From: Sulfurospirillum barnesii SES-3
Lineage (GTDB): Bacteria > Campylobacterota > Campylobacteria > Campylobacterales > Sulfurospirillaceae
Direction: 5' to 3'
Assembly (NCBI RefSeq): GCF_000265295.1
Contig: NC_018002.1
Span: forward strand, 1-64,000
Length of the DNA stretch: 64,000 bases
A model generated the notes under the pieces. It was not told the origin of the DNA and made no database searches. It was given only the letters and a program-made list of their open reading frames with translations. A program made the position numbers and the translations under genes. This document shows, in pieces, positions 31,470-40,689 of this stretch (position 1 is the first letter of the stretch; each line of letters starts with the position of its first letter).

Positions 31470-31496
31470 GCGTGCACCGTGTGTTATGGTGCACGC
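31470..31496 (-). terminator. Terminator of the porin gene
   Basis: GCGTGCACC (31470-31478) and GGTGCACGC (31488-31496) form a perfect 9-pair stem. On the minus strand it is followed by CTTCTTTTCAATGC and a T7 run. Confidence 0.8.
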
Positions 31497-31503
31497 TAGA
31501 AGA

Positions 31504-32697
31504 TTAAAATTTGTAAGAGCCTCTAAAGCGGAATTGATCGCCATCACCATCTTTGCCTATGGTTTCGTATTGCGCTGAAACACTTAAGCCTTTGAGTTCA
31601 CCACTAAAGGTATACGAGGCGTAGAACCCTGTGTAAGAGACCTCTTCATTTTTAGTATTGGTATAGGTATAAACCGTTCCAATCGTAGAAGCAGGCGTTA
31701 TTTTATAGTCCAAACCACCTGCATAGGCTTTCATATCAGGGGTGTAGTTGTAAGAGCCAATGATAGAATTGGTGTAAATAAGGTCGCTTCCATTGCCCGC
31801 ACCATGCACTAATTGTCCTGCAGGAGTGTTGTCATCTGAAATTTTTGAATACGCAACATAAGCGCTTATATCTGCATAACTTGCCCCAGCTTTTAAACCA
31901 TAACCATCAATAGTATCGTCTTGTCCTGCCGCAACGGAACTATGGTGGTTAAACCAGTATTGACCTGAGAGGTTGTACCCAAATGCGCCCATTTTATTGG
32001 CATACACGACTTCTGCATTGTAAATATCAAGGTCTGAATGGCGTGTGGCAACATAATCATTAATTTTTGCCCATGCACCTGTGAGGGTTAAGCCTGCAAT
32101 GGATTTGTTAATGGCATAAAGAGAGTACATACCATCAAAGTAACTATCAAACTCACCAATGTCACCATCTCGGTTGGTACGTGCTTGAAACTTGTTGATG
32201 TACACAGCGCCTAAGGTTGTGTCAGGAATATCTTTGTTGGTAATTAAAGCACCCTCAAACGATTCACGAATCAGGCGTGAACCACTCCCTGCAATCAGTG
32301 GCGTTCCCATATACATACGTCCCACTTTCACATCGGTTTTACCTAACGTGTATGCAAGATAGGCTTCAGAGAGTTGTGCCCCTTGCGCCCACATATCTCG
32401 TGTAAACATCGCTTTGCCATCATCGTCTGCAAACGGGGTTGCGCTTGATTGGAAAGTAGCACCTGCTCTAAATCCCATAAAGCTATCGGTGACGTAATTG
32501 AGCATCAAACCTGTGGCAAAAATATCTTCATGCCCTTTGTGGTCATTGGGTATATCCCTACTAAAATAGTATGCACGAATTTCTCCTGCTACTTTACCGT
32601 TTTTAAACGCATCAGCAAGGCTATCTGCCGCAAAAGCGTTACTTGAAAGCGTAGCAAGTGCCGCCATTGCTACTAAACTTAAACGTGAAAATTTCAT
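31504..32697 (-). CDS. Outer-membrane porin
   Basis: The 397-residue protein has a signal peptide (cleavage near AFA-AD) and alternating strands ending in an aromatic residue (RGSYKF), the signature of a beta-barrel. Segments such as VKVGRMYMGTPLIAGSGSRLI resemble OprD/Opr-family porins found in Epsilonproteobacteria. Substrate selectivity cannot be predicted. It is divergent from the nickel-transport operon across 177 AT-rich bases and has its own terminator. Confidence 0.85.
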   Translation of the reverse strand: MKFSRLSLVAMAALATLSSNAFAADSLADAFKNGKVAGEIRAYYFSRDIPNDHKGHEDIFATGLMLNYVTDSFMGFRAGATFQSSATPFADDDGKAMFTRDMWAQGAQLSEAYLAYTLGKTDVKVGRMYMGTPLIAGSGSRLIRESFEGALITNKDIPDTTLGAVYINKFQARTNRDGDIGEFDSYFDGMYSLYAINKSIAGLTLTGAWAKINDYVATRHSDLDIYNAEVVYANKMGAFGYNLSGQYWFNHHSSVAAGQDDTIDGYGLKAGASYADISAYVAYSKISDDNTPAGQLVHGAGNGSDLIYTNSIIGSYNYTPDMKAYAGGLDYKITPASTIGTVYTYTNTKNEEVSYTGFYASYTFSGELKGLSVSAQYETIGKDGDGDQFRFRGSYKF

Positions 32698-32796
32698 ATA
32701 TTCTCCTATAAATTGATAATAAAAATCAGAATACTACACGACAAGGGCTTAATTTTTCTTTTTATTTTATTTTTTTATTAAATAAAAATATTACGT

Positions 32797-32826
32797 TTGA
32801 CTTGATAATCGTTTTTATGTTATGAT
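32797..32826 (+). promoter_or_regulatory. Predicted sigma70 promoter of nikA
   Basis: TTGACT (32797-32802) and TATGAT (32821-32826) are separated by 18 bases, about 50 bases before the nikA start. A TTGATAA/TTATCAA inverted pair (32802-32808 and 32842-32848) straddles the -10. It could be a regulator site, but I could not match it to a known NikR operator. Confidence 0.55.
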
Positions 32827-32874
32827 ACTATTTGATTTTTGTTATCAAAAAATATTTCGTGACAAAGGGTTTTT

Positions 32875-34497
32875 ATGAAGAAAATTGGTTTAGTGCTTTT
32901 GATTGTTTTAGCCGTGGGTTTAGGGGTCTATTTTGTAGCTCCAAAACAAGAAAATACTCAAGCGGAGGCTCCAAAAAAGAGTGAACAAACCGTGGTATTT
33001 GCTAACTTTAGAGATATAAGGGATTTGAATCCGCATCTATACGCTGGTGAATTGTACGCACAAAATATGTTGTTTGAATCGTTGGTACACATTGCCAATG
33101 ACGGTAAAATTGAGCCGTGGTTAGCGACGGAGTGGAAGATTTCAGAAGATGGAAAAACCTATGTGTTTAAATTGCGTGAAGATGTCTCATTTTTTGATGG
33201 TGAAAAGTTTAATGCCAAAGCTGCCAAAGCCAATTTCGATGCGATTTTAAGCAACATTAAACGCCACGGATGGTTAGAGTCTGTCCGTCTTATGGACGCC
33301 ATCAATCAAAAAGGTGAAGAAGCGGTACAAGCTACTGGCGAATACGAACTTACCCTAAAACTTGACGCTCCGTATTACCCACTTTTGGTAGAACTTGGTG
33401 TGATTCGTCCGTTTCGTTTTATCTCTCCAAAGGCATTTATCAACGGTACAACCAAAGATGGTGTGAGTGCTCTTAGTGGAACAGGGCGTTATATGCTAAA
33501 AGAGAACCGAAAAGATGAGTATGCGGTGTTTGAAGTCAATCCAAATTATTGGGGTAAAAAGCCAGAACTTCAAAAAGTAGTGGTGAAAGTCATTCCTGAC
33601 AATCAAACTCGTTTGATGGCGCTTGAAAAAGGTGAGATTGACCTTATTTTTGGGGTCAATATGGTTGATTCAGCGTCTTACAACAAATTTGCAAACCTCA
33701 AAGGCTTTAGTGGCGCTATGTCTGAGCCTCTTTCCACCCGTATGATTTTGCTCAATACCACCGATGCCATCACGGGTGATCTCAATGTACGTCAAGCGAT
33801 TCAGCACGCCACCGATAAAGAGACGATTTCTAAAGCGATTTTTGCAGGCATTGAAAGTCCAGCAGAGTTGTTGCTCTCTAAAAACACGCCCTACTCTAAC
33901 ATTGGTTTAACGCCTTACGCTTTTGATAAAGCCAAAGCAGAATCCCTTTTGGAAGCTTCTGGATGGATGAAAGTTGAGGGTAAAAAATACCGTCAAAAAG
34001 AGGGTCGTGAGCTTGCTATTACGCTTAATTACAACAGTAACAATGTCACGGATAAAACCATTGCAGAGTTTTTACAAGGTGAGTTTGCGAAAATTGGGAT
34101 GAACCTGAACATCGTCGGTGAAGAAGAACAAGCCAATCGTGACCGTATGAAAGCGGGAACGTTTCAGATGGTCTTTAACATCTCATGGGGTATGCCTTAT
34201 GATCCACAATCCTTTTTAGCGGGTATGCGAAAAGTGGTGTATGGAGATTATGTGGCACAACAAGGACTTCATGATAAAGCCTTGATTGACGATACAATTT
34301 TGCATGCGCTTGAGAGTACCGATGAGACCAAACGTCAAGAACACTACCGTTTTGTTTTAACACGTTTGCACGATGAAGCGGTCTATTTGCCATTGACGTA
34401 TGAGCGAAACCGAGCGATTTTCAATCAAAAAGTACACAATGTAGGTTTTGATGTCTCCAAATACGAAGTCCCTTTTGAGAAAATGAGTATTCAATAA
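32875..34497 (+). CDS. nikA: Nickel ABC transporter substrate-binding protein (NikA/NikZ-like)
   Basis: The 540-residue protein is a family 5 extracellular solute-binding protein. Stretches such as LNPHLY, WLATEWKISEDGKTYVF, ENYWG-like NPNYWGKKPEL and TRLHDEAVYLPLTY closely follow E. coli NikA and Campylobacter NikZ. The N-terminus is a single hydrophobic segment without a clear cleavage site, so it may remain membrane-anchored. Nickel would feed hydrogenase or urease. The four genes downstream encode the rest of the importer, separated by a hairpin. Confidence 0.87.
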   Translation: MKKIGLVLLIVLAVGLGVYFVAPKQENTQAEAPKKSEQTVVFANFRDIRDLNPHLYAGELYAQNMLFESLVHIANDGKIEPWLATEWKISEDGKTYVFKLREDVSFFDGEKFNAKAAKANFDAILSNIKRHGWLESVRLMDAINQKGEEAVQATGEYELTLKLDAPYYPLLVELGVIRPFRFISPKAFINGTTKDGVSALSGTGRYMLKENRKDEYAVFEVNPNYWGKKPELQKVVVKVIPDNQTRLMALEKGEIDLIFGVNMVDSASYNKFANLKGFSGAMSEPLSTRMILLNTTDAITGDLNVRQAIQHATDKETISKAIFAGIESPAELLLSKNTPYSNIGLTPYAFDKAKAESLLEASGWMKVEGKKYRQKEGRELAITLNYNSNNVTDKTIAEFLQGEFAKIGMNLNIVGEEEQANRDRMKAGTFQMVFNISWGMPYDPQSFLAGMRKVVYGDYVAQQGLHDKALIDDTILHALESTDETKRQEHYRFVLTRLHDEAVYLPLTYERNRAIFNQKVHNVGFDVSKYEVPFEKMSIQ

Positions 34498-34506
34498 ATA
34501 GACAAA

Positions 34507-34536
34507 AGAGATGTGCGCCACAGCGTGCACATCTCT
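34507..34536 (+). terminator. Intra-operon hairpin between nikA and nikB
   Basis: AGAGATGTGC (34507-34516) and GCACATCTCT (34527-34536) form a perfect 10-pair stem followed at once by TTACATGTAAAG. A partial terminator or 3' stabiliser here would make more binding protein than permease, a common arrangement in ABC import operons. Confidence 0.65.
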
Positions 34537-34559
34537 TTACATGTAAAGCAAGGAAGTGA

Positions 34560-35495
34560 ATGAGAAATTATGTATTAAAGCGCCTGTTGTTCACCCTCCC
34601 CATGATGCTAGCCATCTCGTTTATCGCATTTGTTCTTATCAGTTTTATTCCCTCTGATCCTGCAGAAGTGGCACTGCGTGTCAATGAAATTATTCCTACC
34701 CATGAAGCCGTGGCTGCGATGCGAGAGAGTTTAGGTTTGAATGATCCTTTTTTAGTGCGTTATGTGAATTGGTTGTATGACTGTTTGCGTTTGGATTTTG
34801 GAAGCTCGTACATTCACCATAACCGTTTGGTGTTTGATGAGATTATGCGCAGTCTGCCTGCCACGCTTAAATTGGCATTTTTCTCCTTTGTCATTGTGAT
34901 TGTGGTGAGTTTCCCCATTGGTATTTTAAGTGCGGTGTTTAAAGACTCTAAAATAGACAAAGCCGTGCGGGTCTTTATGTTTTTATTTACCGCTATTCCT
35001 AATTATTGGTTAGGGTTGATTTTGATGTGGGTGTTTGCGATTTATTTTAATCTCTTGCCCACCAGTGGAGCGACCAGTTTTGCGCACTATATTTTACCTG
35101 CCATCACGCTTTCCATGACCTATGTTTCAACGTACATTCGTCTCATTCGTAACTCCATGCTTGAAAACATGCAAGAGAATTACCTCTTTTATGCGAGGGT
35201 TCGAGGCATTAGTGAGGTGGTCATTGTGCTGAAACATCTTTTTACCAACTCCTTGCAATCGACGATGAATGCGCTTGGGATGAGTTTTGTACAACTCATT
35301 GCAGGTACCTTTGTGATTGAAAATATTTTTGCGATTCCTGGCATTGGAAGGCTGTGTATTACGGCTATTTTTAACCGTGATTATCCGATTATTCAAGCCT
35401 ATATTTTAATGATGGGGCTTTTGTTTGTCTTTTGCAATCTCTTTATTGACATTCTTCAGACCTATTTAGACCCAAAACAGCGACGGAGTATGTAA
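34560..35495 (+). CDS. nikB: Nickel ABC transporter permease NikB
   Basis: The 311-residue permease belongs to the dipeptide/nickel (DppB/OppB) family. It has an N-terminal helix, then FIPSDPAEVALR..., and about five further helices. The coupling loop is visible as YARVRGISEVVIVLKHLFTNSL. RBS AAGGAAG precedes ATG 34560. It forms the channel with NikC, encoded 3 bases downstream. Confidence 0.88.
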   Translation: MRNYVLKRLLFTLPMMLAISFIAFVLISFIPSDPAEVALRVNEIIPTHEAVAAMRESLGLNDPFLVRYVNWLYDCLRLDFGSSYIHHNRLVFDEIMRSLPATLKLAFFSFVIVIVVSFPIGILSAVFKDSKIDKAVRVFMFLFTAIPNYWLGLILMWVFAIYFNLLPTSGATSFAHYILPAITLSMTYVSTYIRLIRNSMLENMQENYLFYARVRGISEVVIVLKHLFTNSLQSTMNALGMSFVQLIAGTFVIENIFAIPGIGRLCITAIFNRDYPIIQAYILMMGLLFVFCNLFIDILQTYLDPKQRRSM

Positions 35496-35498
35496 GCG

Positions 35499-36320
35499 AT
35501 GAGACGATTTGTGGAGGATAAGTTAGGACTTTTAGCGCTTGCTATTTTGTGTACCGTGATGATTATGGGCATTTTTGCGCCTGTGTTTAGTTTACATGAC
35601 CCTTTGGAGCAAAACATTGCTTTTAAGTTTGCAGGGATGTCATGGGAATACCCGTTTGGAACCGATCATTTAGGGCGTTGTATCTATGCACGTCTTATTT
35701 TTGGGATTCGCAATACCGTCTTTTTAGCGGTCTTAACGATGGTGTGTACCATAAGTATCGGGGTTTTTATTGGTGTTATCTCTGGGTATTACAAAGGCGT
35801 GGTCGATGAGATGATTATGCGTTTTTGCGATGTCATGCTCTCTTTCCCTAGTCAAGTGATGATTTTAGCCATTGTGGGTGTTTTGGGTGTGGGGATGGAA
35901 AATATCATCATCGCCAATATTGTCATTAAATGGACATGGTATGCGAGGATGATACGAGGTATGGTGGCAGGGTATAACTATAAAAATTATGTGCTTTACG
36001 CCAAAACCATTGGTAAGAGTGATCGTTTTATTATCTCTCGTCATCTTCTTCCCAATATCTCCTCTGAAATTATTGTTTTGGCAACCTTGGATATGGGCTG
36101 GGTGATTATTAATATCTCCATGCTCTCCTTTTTAGGCCTTGGCATTCAGCCACCGTTTCCAGAATGGGGTGCGATGCTGAATGAAGCCAAAAATGTGTTG
36201 ATGTCTAACCCCTCACAAATGATAGCCCCAGGGGTTGCCATTTTGGTGGTGGTGGCTAGTTTTAACATTTTGGGCGATTCTTTGCGTGATATGTTAGCGC
36301 CTAAAGGAAGTATGAAATGA
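35499..36320 (+). CDS. nikC: Nickel ABC transporter permease NikC
   Basis: The 273-residue permease belongs to the DppC/OppC family. It shows the N-terminal helix, the family motif FGTDHLGRCIYARLIFGIR and the ATPase-contact loop YAKTIGKSDRFIISRHLLPNI. It partners with NikB. The stop overlaps nikD by 4 bases (ATGA). Confidence 0.88.
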   Translation: MRRFVEDKLGLLALAILCTVMIMGIFAPVFSLHDPLEQNIAFKFAGMSWEYPFGTDHLGRCIYARLIFGIRNTVFLAVLTMVCTISIGVFIGVISGYYKGVVDEMIMRFCDVMLSFPSQVMILAIVGVLGVGMENIIIANIVIKWTWYARMIRGMVAGYNYKNYVLYAKTIGKSDRFIISRHLLPNISSEIIVLATLDMGWVIINISMLSFLGLGIQPPFPEWGAMLNEAKNVLMSNPSQMIAPGVAILVVVASFNILGDSLRDMLAPKGSMK

Positions 36321-37135
36321 TCATTGACGTTAAAAACCTGAGTGTGTATGCCCGTAGTAAATCAGGAGGCTTTCCGCTGGTCAAAGAGGTCAATTTTTCG
36401 CTTCATGCCAATGAATGCTTAGGCATTTTAGGAGAATCTGGTAGTGGAAAAAGCATTACATGTAAAGCGGTGATGGGATTGTTGGATGAGCGTTTTGAGG
36501 TTCAAGGTGAAGTTTTTTTTAATGGCAGAGATATTTTAAAAATGTCCGCGAAAGAGAAATCGCTTCTACGAGGAAAAGAGATGTGTATGATTATTCAAAA
36601 TCCTATGACGGCGTTTAATCCACTCTTTAGCATCGAAAATCAACTCCTAGAAACACTCTCTACGCATTTACATGTAAAGGATAACAAGAGCCTTTTAGCA
36701 CTGATTTTAGAGGCGTTTGAAAAGATGAATTTGCATGAGGGTGAAGCGATTTTGAAAAAATATCCCCATCAGCTCAGCGGTGGAATGTTGCAACGCATTA
36801 TGATTGCTTTGTGCATTGCACTGAATCCCTCTGTCATTATTGCCGATGAGCCTACCACGGCGATTGATGTGATTAATCAAGTGGAAGTGATTAATGAGCT
36901 TAAAAAAGTAAGAGAGCTGTTTCACACGGCGATGATTTTTATTTCGCATGATTTAAGTATTCTCAGTCAAATATCCGATAAAATGATGGTCATGCATCAA
37001 GGCAGTATTGTGGAGAGAGGTGTGGCAAAAGAGATTATTTTTAATCCCAAAGAAGCCCCTACCAAAGAGCTTATCTCCACACGTTTAAAGCTCATTGAGG
37101 CATTTAGAGGATGTGTACAGGAGTGTGTATGTTAG
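36317..37135 (+). CDS. nikD: Nickel ABC transporter ATP-binding protein NikD
   Basis: The 272-residue ATPase has Walker A GESGSGKSIT, the signature LSGGMLQR, Walker B VIIADEPTTAID and H-loop FISHDLS. It powers nickel import with NikE. Two TTACATGTAA palindromes lie within it, one directly after Walker A (encoding ITCKAVM) and one encoding LHVKDNK. It overlaps NikC and NikE genes on both sides. Confidence 0.88.
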   Translation: MIIDVKNLSVYARSKSGGFPLVKEVNFSLHANECLGILGESGSGKSITCKAVMGLLDERFEVQGEVFFNGRDILKMSAKEKSLLRGKEMCMIIQNPMTAFNPLFSIENQLLETLSTHLHVKDNKSLLALILEAFEKMNLHEGEAILKKYPHQLSGGMLQRIMIALCIALNPSVIIADEPTTAIDVINQVEVINELKKVRELFHTAMIFISHDLSILSQISDKMMVMHQGSIVERGVAKEIIFNPKEAPTKELISTRLKLIEAFRGCVQECVC

Positions 37136-37893
37136 TGGTTGAGGGCATTGTCAAAGGGTACAAAGAGTCTCATGGGCTTTTTAAAAAGAGTCACAAAGCG
37201 GTTTTAAAAGGGGTCTCTTTAGCGGTAAAACAAGGTGAATGCGTTGGGCTCATTGGTGAGTCTGGCAGTGGCAAAAGCACACTGGGCAAGATTATTTTAG
37301 GCATTGAAACCGCTGATGCAGGCACCATCTCTTTCAATGGTAAAACCTCAAAAAAAGCCTATGAAAAAGAGATAAGTGTCGTTTTTCAAGATTACACCAG
37401 CTCGGTAAACCCTCGCTTTCGTGTGACAGATGTCATTGGGGAAGCCCTGGGTGAGAGCATTACATGTAAGAACGAAAAACGTGCTTATATACTCTCTTTG
37501 CTTGAAGAAGTGGGGCTTTCTGAAGCGTTTAGTGAGCGGTATGCGCATGAGCTAAGTGGCGGTCAGCTTCAAAGAGTCTGCATTGCCCGTGCAATTGCTA
37601 CTAAACCAAAATTTATTTTACTCGATGAAGCGGTGAGCTCTTTGGATGTTTCCGTGCAATTGCAAATTTTAGAATTGCTTAAAAATTTGAAAGAAAAACA
37701 CAACCTCTCTTATCTTTTCATCACGCATGATGTGATGTGTGTGACTTATTTGTGCGATAGGGTCATCTTTTTTAAAGAGGGCGAATGTGTGGAGAGTGTG
37801 GAGAAAATGGAAGATTTAAAGCATATTTCCCATCCCTATTCGGTTTCACTCTTAAAGGCGGTAGAAGCGCTTGAAATTCCTGATTTTTGTTAA
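37129..37893 (+). CDS. nikE: Nickel ABC transporter ATP-binding protein NikE
   Basis: This second ATPase (254 residues) has Walker A GESGSGKST, signature LSGGQLQR, Walker B FILLDEAVSSLD and H-loop FITHDV. I chose ATG 37129 because CAGGAG is 5 bases upstream; the ATG at 37111 lacks a site. It overlaps nikD by 7 bases. A MATE gene begins 10 bases downstream and may share the transcript. Confidence 0.88.
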   Translation: MLVVEGIVKGYKESHGLFKKSHKAVLKGVSLAVKQGECVGLIGESGSGKSTLGKIILGIETADAGTISFNGKTSKKAYEKEISVVFQDYTSSVNPRFRVTDVIGEALGESITCKNEKRAYILSLLEEVGLSEAFSERYAHELSGGQLQRVCIARAIATKPKFILLDEAVSSLDVSVQLQILELLKNLKEKHNLSYLFITHDVMCVTYLCDRVIFFKEGECVESVEKMEDLKHISHPYSVSLLKAVEALEIPDFC

Positions 37894-37902
37894 GGGTTTG
37901 AT

Positions 37903-39216
37903 GTGAATTATAAAGAGTATTTAACGATTGCGATTCCCTTTGTCCTCTCAACCGTGACCCAGCCACTTTTAGGTGCGGTGGATACGGCGGTGATTGGGCG
38001 TTTGGGCGATGCCTCGTATGTGGGTGGCGTTGCCATTGGTACGGTTATTTTTAACACGATGTATTGGTTGTTTGGGTTTTTACGTGTGGGAACTTCAGGC
38101 TTTTCGTCACAGTCTTTGGGCAGTGGCAGTGAAAAAGAGGCGCATTTTGCTTATTTTCGACCTGCTGTGATTGCGGTGTGCATCAGCGCTGTTTTTATGC
38201 TTTTACAACGCCCCATTATTGAGGGTGCTTTTTCCTTATATGCACCAGATGAAAGGGTATTGCAAAGTGCAAACGACTATTTTGATGTGCTGATTTGGGG
38301 TGCACCGTTTGTGCTGTTGGGGTATGTGAATTTAGGCTGGATTATGGGGCGAAAGCTTATTAAAGAGACGATGATTTTACAAATTTCAACCAATGTTATC
38401 AATATTGTCTTGGATATTCTCTTTGTGTTTTATTTCGATATGGGCGTCAAAGGTGTGGCGTACGCAACCTTGATCGCTCAGAGTTACGGGTTTGTGCTTG
38501 GAGGATGGATTATTTTGACACACCTCTCTTTCAAACGCCTTTTGCTCTTCAAAGCGGAGATCCTCAATAAAGCAGAGCTTAAAAAAATCATGGGGGTTAA
38601 TGCGGATTTGATGATTCGCACCGTCTGTTTATTGGTCATGACCAATATGTTTGTGGCACGAGGCAATCGTTTTGGGGTTGATATTTTAGCGGCAAATGCC
38701 ATTTTATTTCAAATCCAATACATCATCTGTTATCTATTTGATGGTTTATCCAATGCTTCGAGTATTTTTGCAGGGCGAGCCATTGGGGCAAAAAATGTGT
38801 CACAGTTTAAAGAAACCTTTCATATCTCCAACGTGATGATAGCAGGATTGAGCGTGCTTTTAGCCCTGCTTTTAGCCTTGATTCCTGAGCCAATTGTCGG
38901 GCTTTTCACCGATATAGAAACGGTAAAGCGCTTGTGCATGGACTATATGGCGTGGCTCATTCTTTTCCCTTTTACCATTGGTATTGGGCTTGTCTACTAT
39001 GGTATTTTTACAGGCGCAACCTTTACCCATCCTATTCGTGATTCGATGGTTGCGGCATTGGTGGTCTTTTTAGGCGCTTATTTTCTTTTTATTCCCTATT
39101 TTGACAATCACGGCTTATGGTTAGCGTTTATTCTTTTTAGCATGACACGAAGCCTCTATTTGTATCAGGCACAAAAGCGTTTGCAAGAACGCTATTTTCC
39201 CTCTTTAACAGCTTAA
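37903..39216 (+). CDS. MATE-family efflux transporter (DinF-like)
   Basis: The 437-residue membrane protein has about 12 helices in two related halves (FVLSTVTQPLLGAVDTAVIGRLGD begins the first). Such proteins export drugs or metabolites in exchange for Na+ or H+. The start is GTG 37903; no ATG fits, and AAGGG lies upstream. It follows nikE closely, but a role in nickel handling is not implied. A terminator containing the iterated palindrome follows. Confidence 0.87.
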   Translation: MNYKEYLTIAIPFVLSTVTQPLLGAVDTAVIGRLGDASYVGGVAIGTVIFNTMYWLFGFLRVGTSGFSSQSLGSGSEKEAHFAYFRPAVIAVCISAVFMLLQRPIIEGAFSLYAPDERVLQSANDYFDVLIWGAPFVLLGYVNLGWIMGRKLIKETMILQISTNVINIVLDILFVFYFDMGVKGVAYATLIAQSYGFVLGGWIILTHLSFKRLLLFKAEILNKAELKKIMGVNADLMIRTVCLLVMTNMFVARGNRFGVDILAANAILFQIQYIICYLFDGLSNASSIFAGRAIGAKNVSQFKETFHISNVMIAGLSVLLALLLALIPEPIVGLFTDIETVKRLCMDYMAWLILFPFTIGIGLVYYGIFTGATFTHPIRDSMVAALVVFLGAYFLFIPYFDNHGLWLAFILFSMTRSLYLYQAQKRLQERYFPSLTA

Positions 39217-39222
39217 AAGAAT

Positions 39223-39254
39223 CTCAAACATCGTTACATGTAAGGGTGTTTGAG
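39223..39254 (+). terminator. Terminator with TTACATGTAA at its apex
   Basis: CTCAAACA (39223-39230) pairs with TGTTTGAG (39247-39254). The self-complementary TTACATGTAA (39234-39243) forms the top of the hairpin, and TCTTTAAG follows. The remaining bases up to 39408 are AT-rich and hold only the likely yedE promoter. Confidence 0.7.
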
Positions 39255-39408
39255 TCTTTAAGACCGTGCGTTTATTTGGCATGTATTCAAGTTTCATTTA
39301 GTAAAAATAGTATATGATTTGGTATTTAATAATCTTCATTAATAAAGTGCTAAGGTTTAGCAAACACGCTTACTTCAATGTAAAATTCACATTTTTAAGG
39401 TTTTTAGT

Positions 39409-40473
39409 ATGGTTAGAAAATTGGCGTATTGGCCTATCGTGGCTGGTGTCATTTTTGGTGTTGTAGCACCCTTATTGGCAAAATTTGGCAATCCTGGCAA
39501 TATGGGTATGTGTGCGGCGTGCTTCTTGCGTGATATTTCAGGTGCCCTTGGCTTTCACAGTGCGGCGATTGTGCAGTACATTCGTCCTGAAATTATCGGG
39601 CTTATTTTGGGGGCATTTGTCTCCTCCTTTTTGTTTAAAGAGTTTAAGCCTCGTGCAGGTTCTGCGCCCTTAGCTCGTTTTTTCTTAGGTGTTTTTGCGA
39701 TGATAGGTGCTTTGGTCTTTTTGGGGTGTCCGTGGCGTATGTTTTTACGTCTCTCTGCAGGGGATTGGACAGCACTTGCTGGACTTGCGGGGCTAATTGT
39801 AGGCATTTTAATAGGTATCTACTTTTTCAAAAAAGGCTTCTCTCTTGGACGTAACCGCCCAGCTCATCCTCTCGTAGGTTACATCATGCCTCTTTTTGGT
39901 GTGGTGCTTTTTGCACTATTGCTGTGGGGCATGTATGGTGAAGCGACTCCTGTGAAATTCTCTACCAAAGGGCCAGGCTCAATGTACGCTCCTTTACTTC
40001 TTTCACTGGGTGCGGGACTTCTTTTGGGATTTGTCTTTCAAAAAAGCCGTTTTTGTACCATCGCAGCTGTTCGTGATACCGTGCTTCTTAAAGAGACGCA
40101 TATTTTACAAGGCTTGCTAGCGTTTGTCCTCTTAGCGTTCATTACCAACATGCTTTTGGGTCAGTTTCATGCGGGATTTGAAAAACAGCCTATCGCACAC
40201 AACGATGCCTTGTGGAACTTTTTGGGTATGGTACTCTCAGGTTTAGCACTGACTTTGGTGGGAGGTTGTCCTGGTCGTCAGCTGGTTTTAAGTGGTGAGG
40301 GTGACAGCGATGCGGGCGTTTTTGTGATGGGTCTTTTAGTGGGTGCGGGTGTTGCACACAATTTTGCCCTAGCGAGTTCACCTGCTGGTATTGGTGCGAA
40401 TGCGCCGTTTATGGTTTTTGCGGGATTGATTTTTTGTATCGTTTTAGGCGTTTTTGCCAAAGAGAGGAGATAA
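39409..40473 (+). CDS. yedE: YedE-type putative selenium/sulfur transporter
   Basis: The 354-residue membrane protein has about ten helices in two YeeE/YedE halves, with the conserved motifs FLGCPWRMFLRL and VGGCPGRQLVL. The Cys in each half is thought to relay sulfur or selenium species. It heads a tight four-gene run (TusA-like, class V aminotransferase, DUF3343), a set repeatedly seen in genomes that use selenium. Transport of selenium is an inference from this context. Confidence 0.82.
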   Translation: MVRKLAYWPIVAGVIFGVVAPLLAKFGNPGNMGMCAACFLRDISGALGFHSAAIVQYIRPEIIGLILGAFVSSFLFKEFKPRAGSAPLARFFLGVFAMIGALVFLGCPWRMFLRLSAGDWTALAGLAGLIVGILIGIYFFKKGFSLGRNRPAHPLVGYIMPLFGVVLFALLLWGMYGEATPVKFSTKGPGSMYAPLLLSLGAGLLLGFVFQKSRFCTIAAVRDTVLLKETHILQGLLAFVLLAFITNMLLGQFHAGFEKQPIAHNDALWNFLGMVLSGLALTLVGGCPGRQLVLSGEGDSDAGVFVMGLLVGAGVAHNFALASSPAGIGANAPFMVFAGLIFCIVLGVFAKERR

Positions 40474-40476
40474 GTT

Positions 40477-40689
40477 ATGCAAACCATTGATGTACGAGGG
40501 CTCTCATGCCCTTCGCCTGTATTAGAAGTCAAACAAGCCATGGATAGAGGCGTTAAGAGCCTCAAGGTTTTAGCCGATTGTGGTACCGCAACGGAGAACA
40601 TTACCCGTTTTGCACACAATACTAACTACAGCGTGGATGTCAAAACATTGGATGATGGTACGACAGAGTTTACATTAAACGCTCAATGA
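40477..40689 (+). CDS. yedF: TusA/YedF-like sulfurtransferase
   Basis: The 70-residue protein has the TusA fold signature VRGLSCPSPVLEVKQAM, with the CPxP cysteine that carries persulfide or perselenide, and a second Cys in LADCGTA. It starts 3 bases after yedE and overlaps the aminotransferase by 4 bases (ATGA). It would accept sulfur or selenium from one neighbour and pass it on. Confidence 0.85.
   Translation: MQTIDVRGLSCPSPVLEVKQAMDRGVKSLKVLADCGTATENITRFAHNTNYSVDVKTLDDGTTEFTLNAQ

Noticed and set aside
32802-32848. TTGATAA/TTATCAA pair as a NikR operator
   Set aside because: The half-sites and 33-base gap do not match the NikR operators I know, and no nikR gene is in the window.
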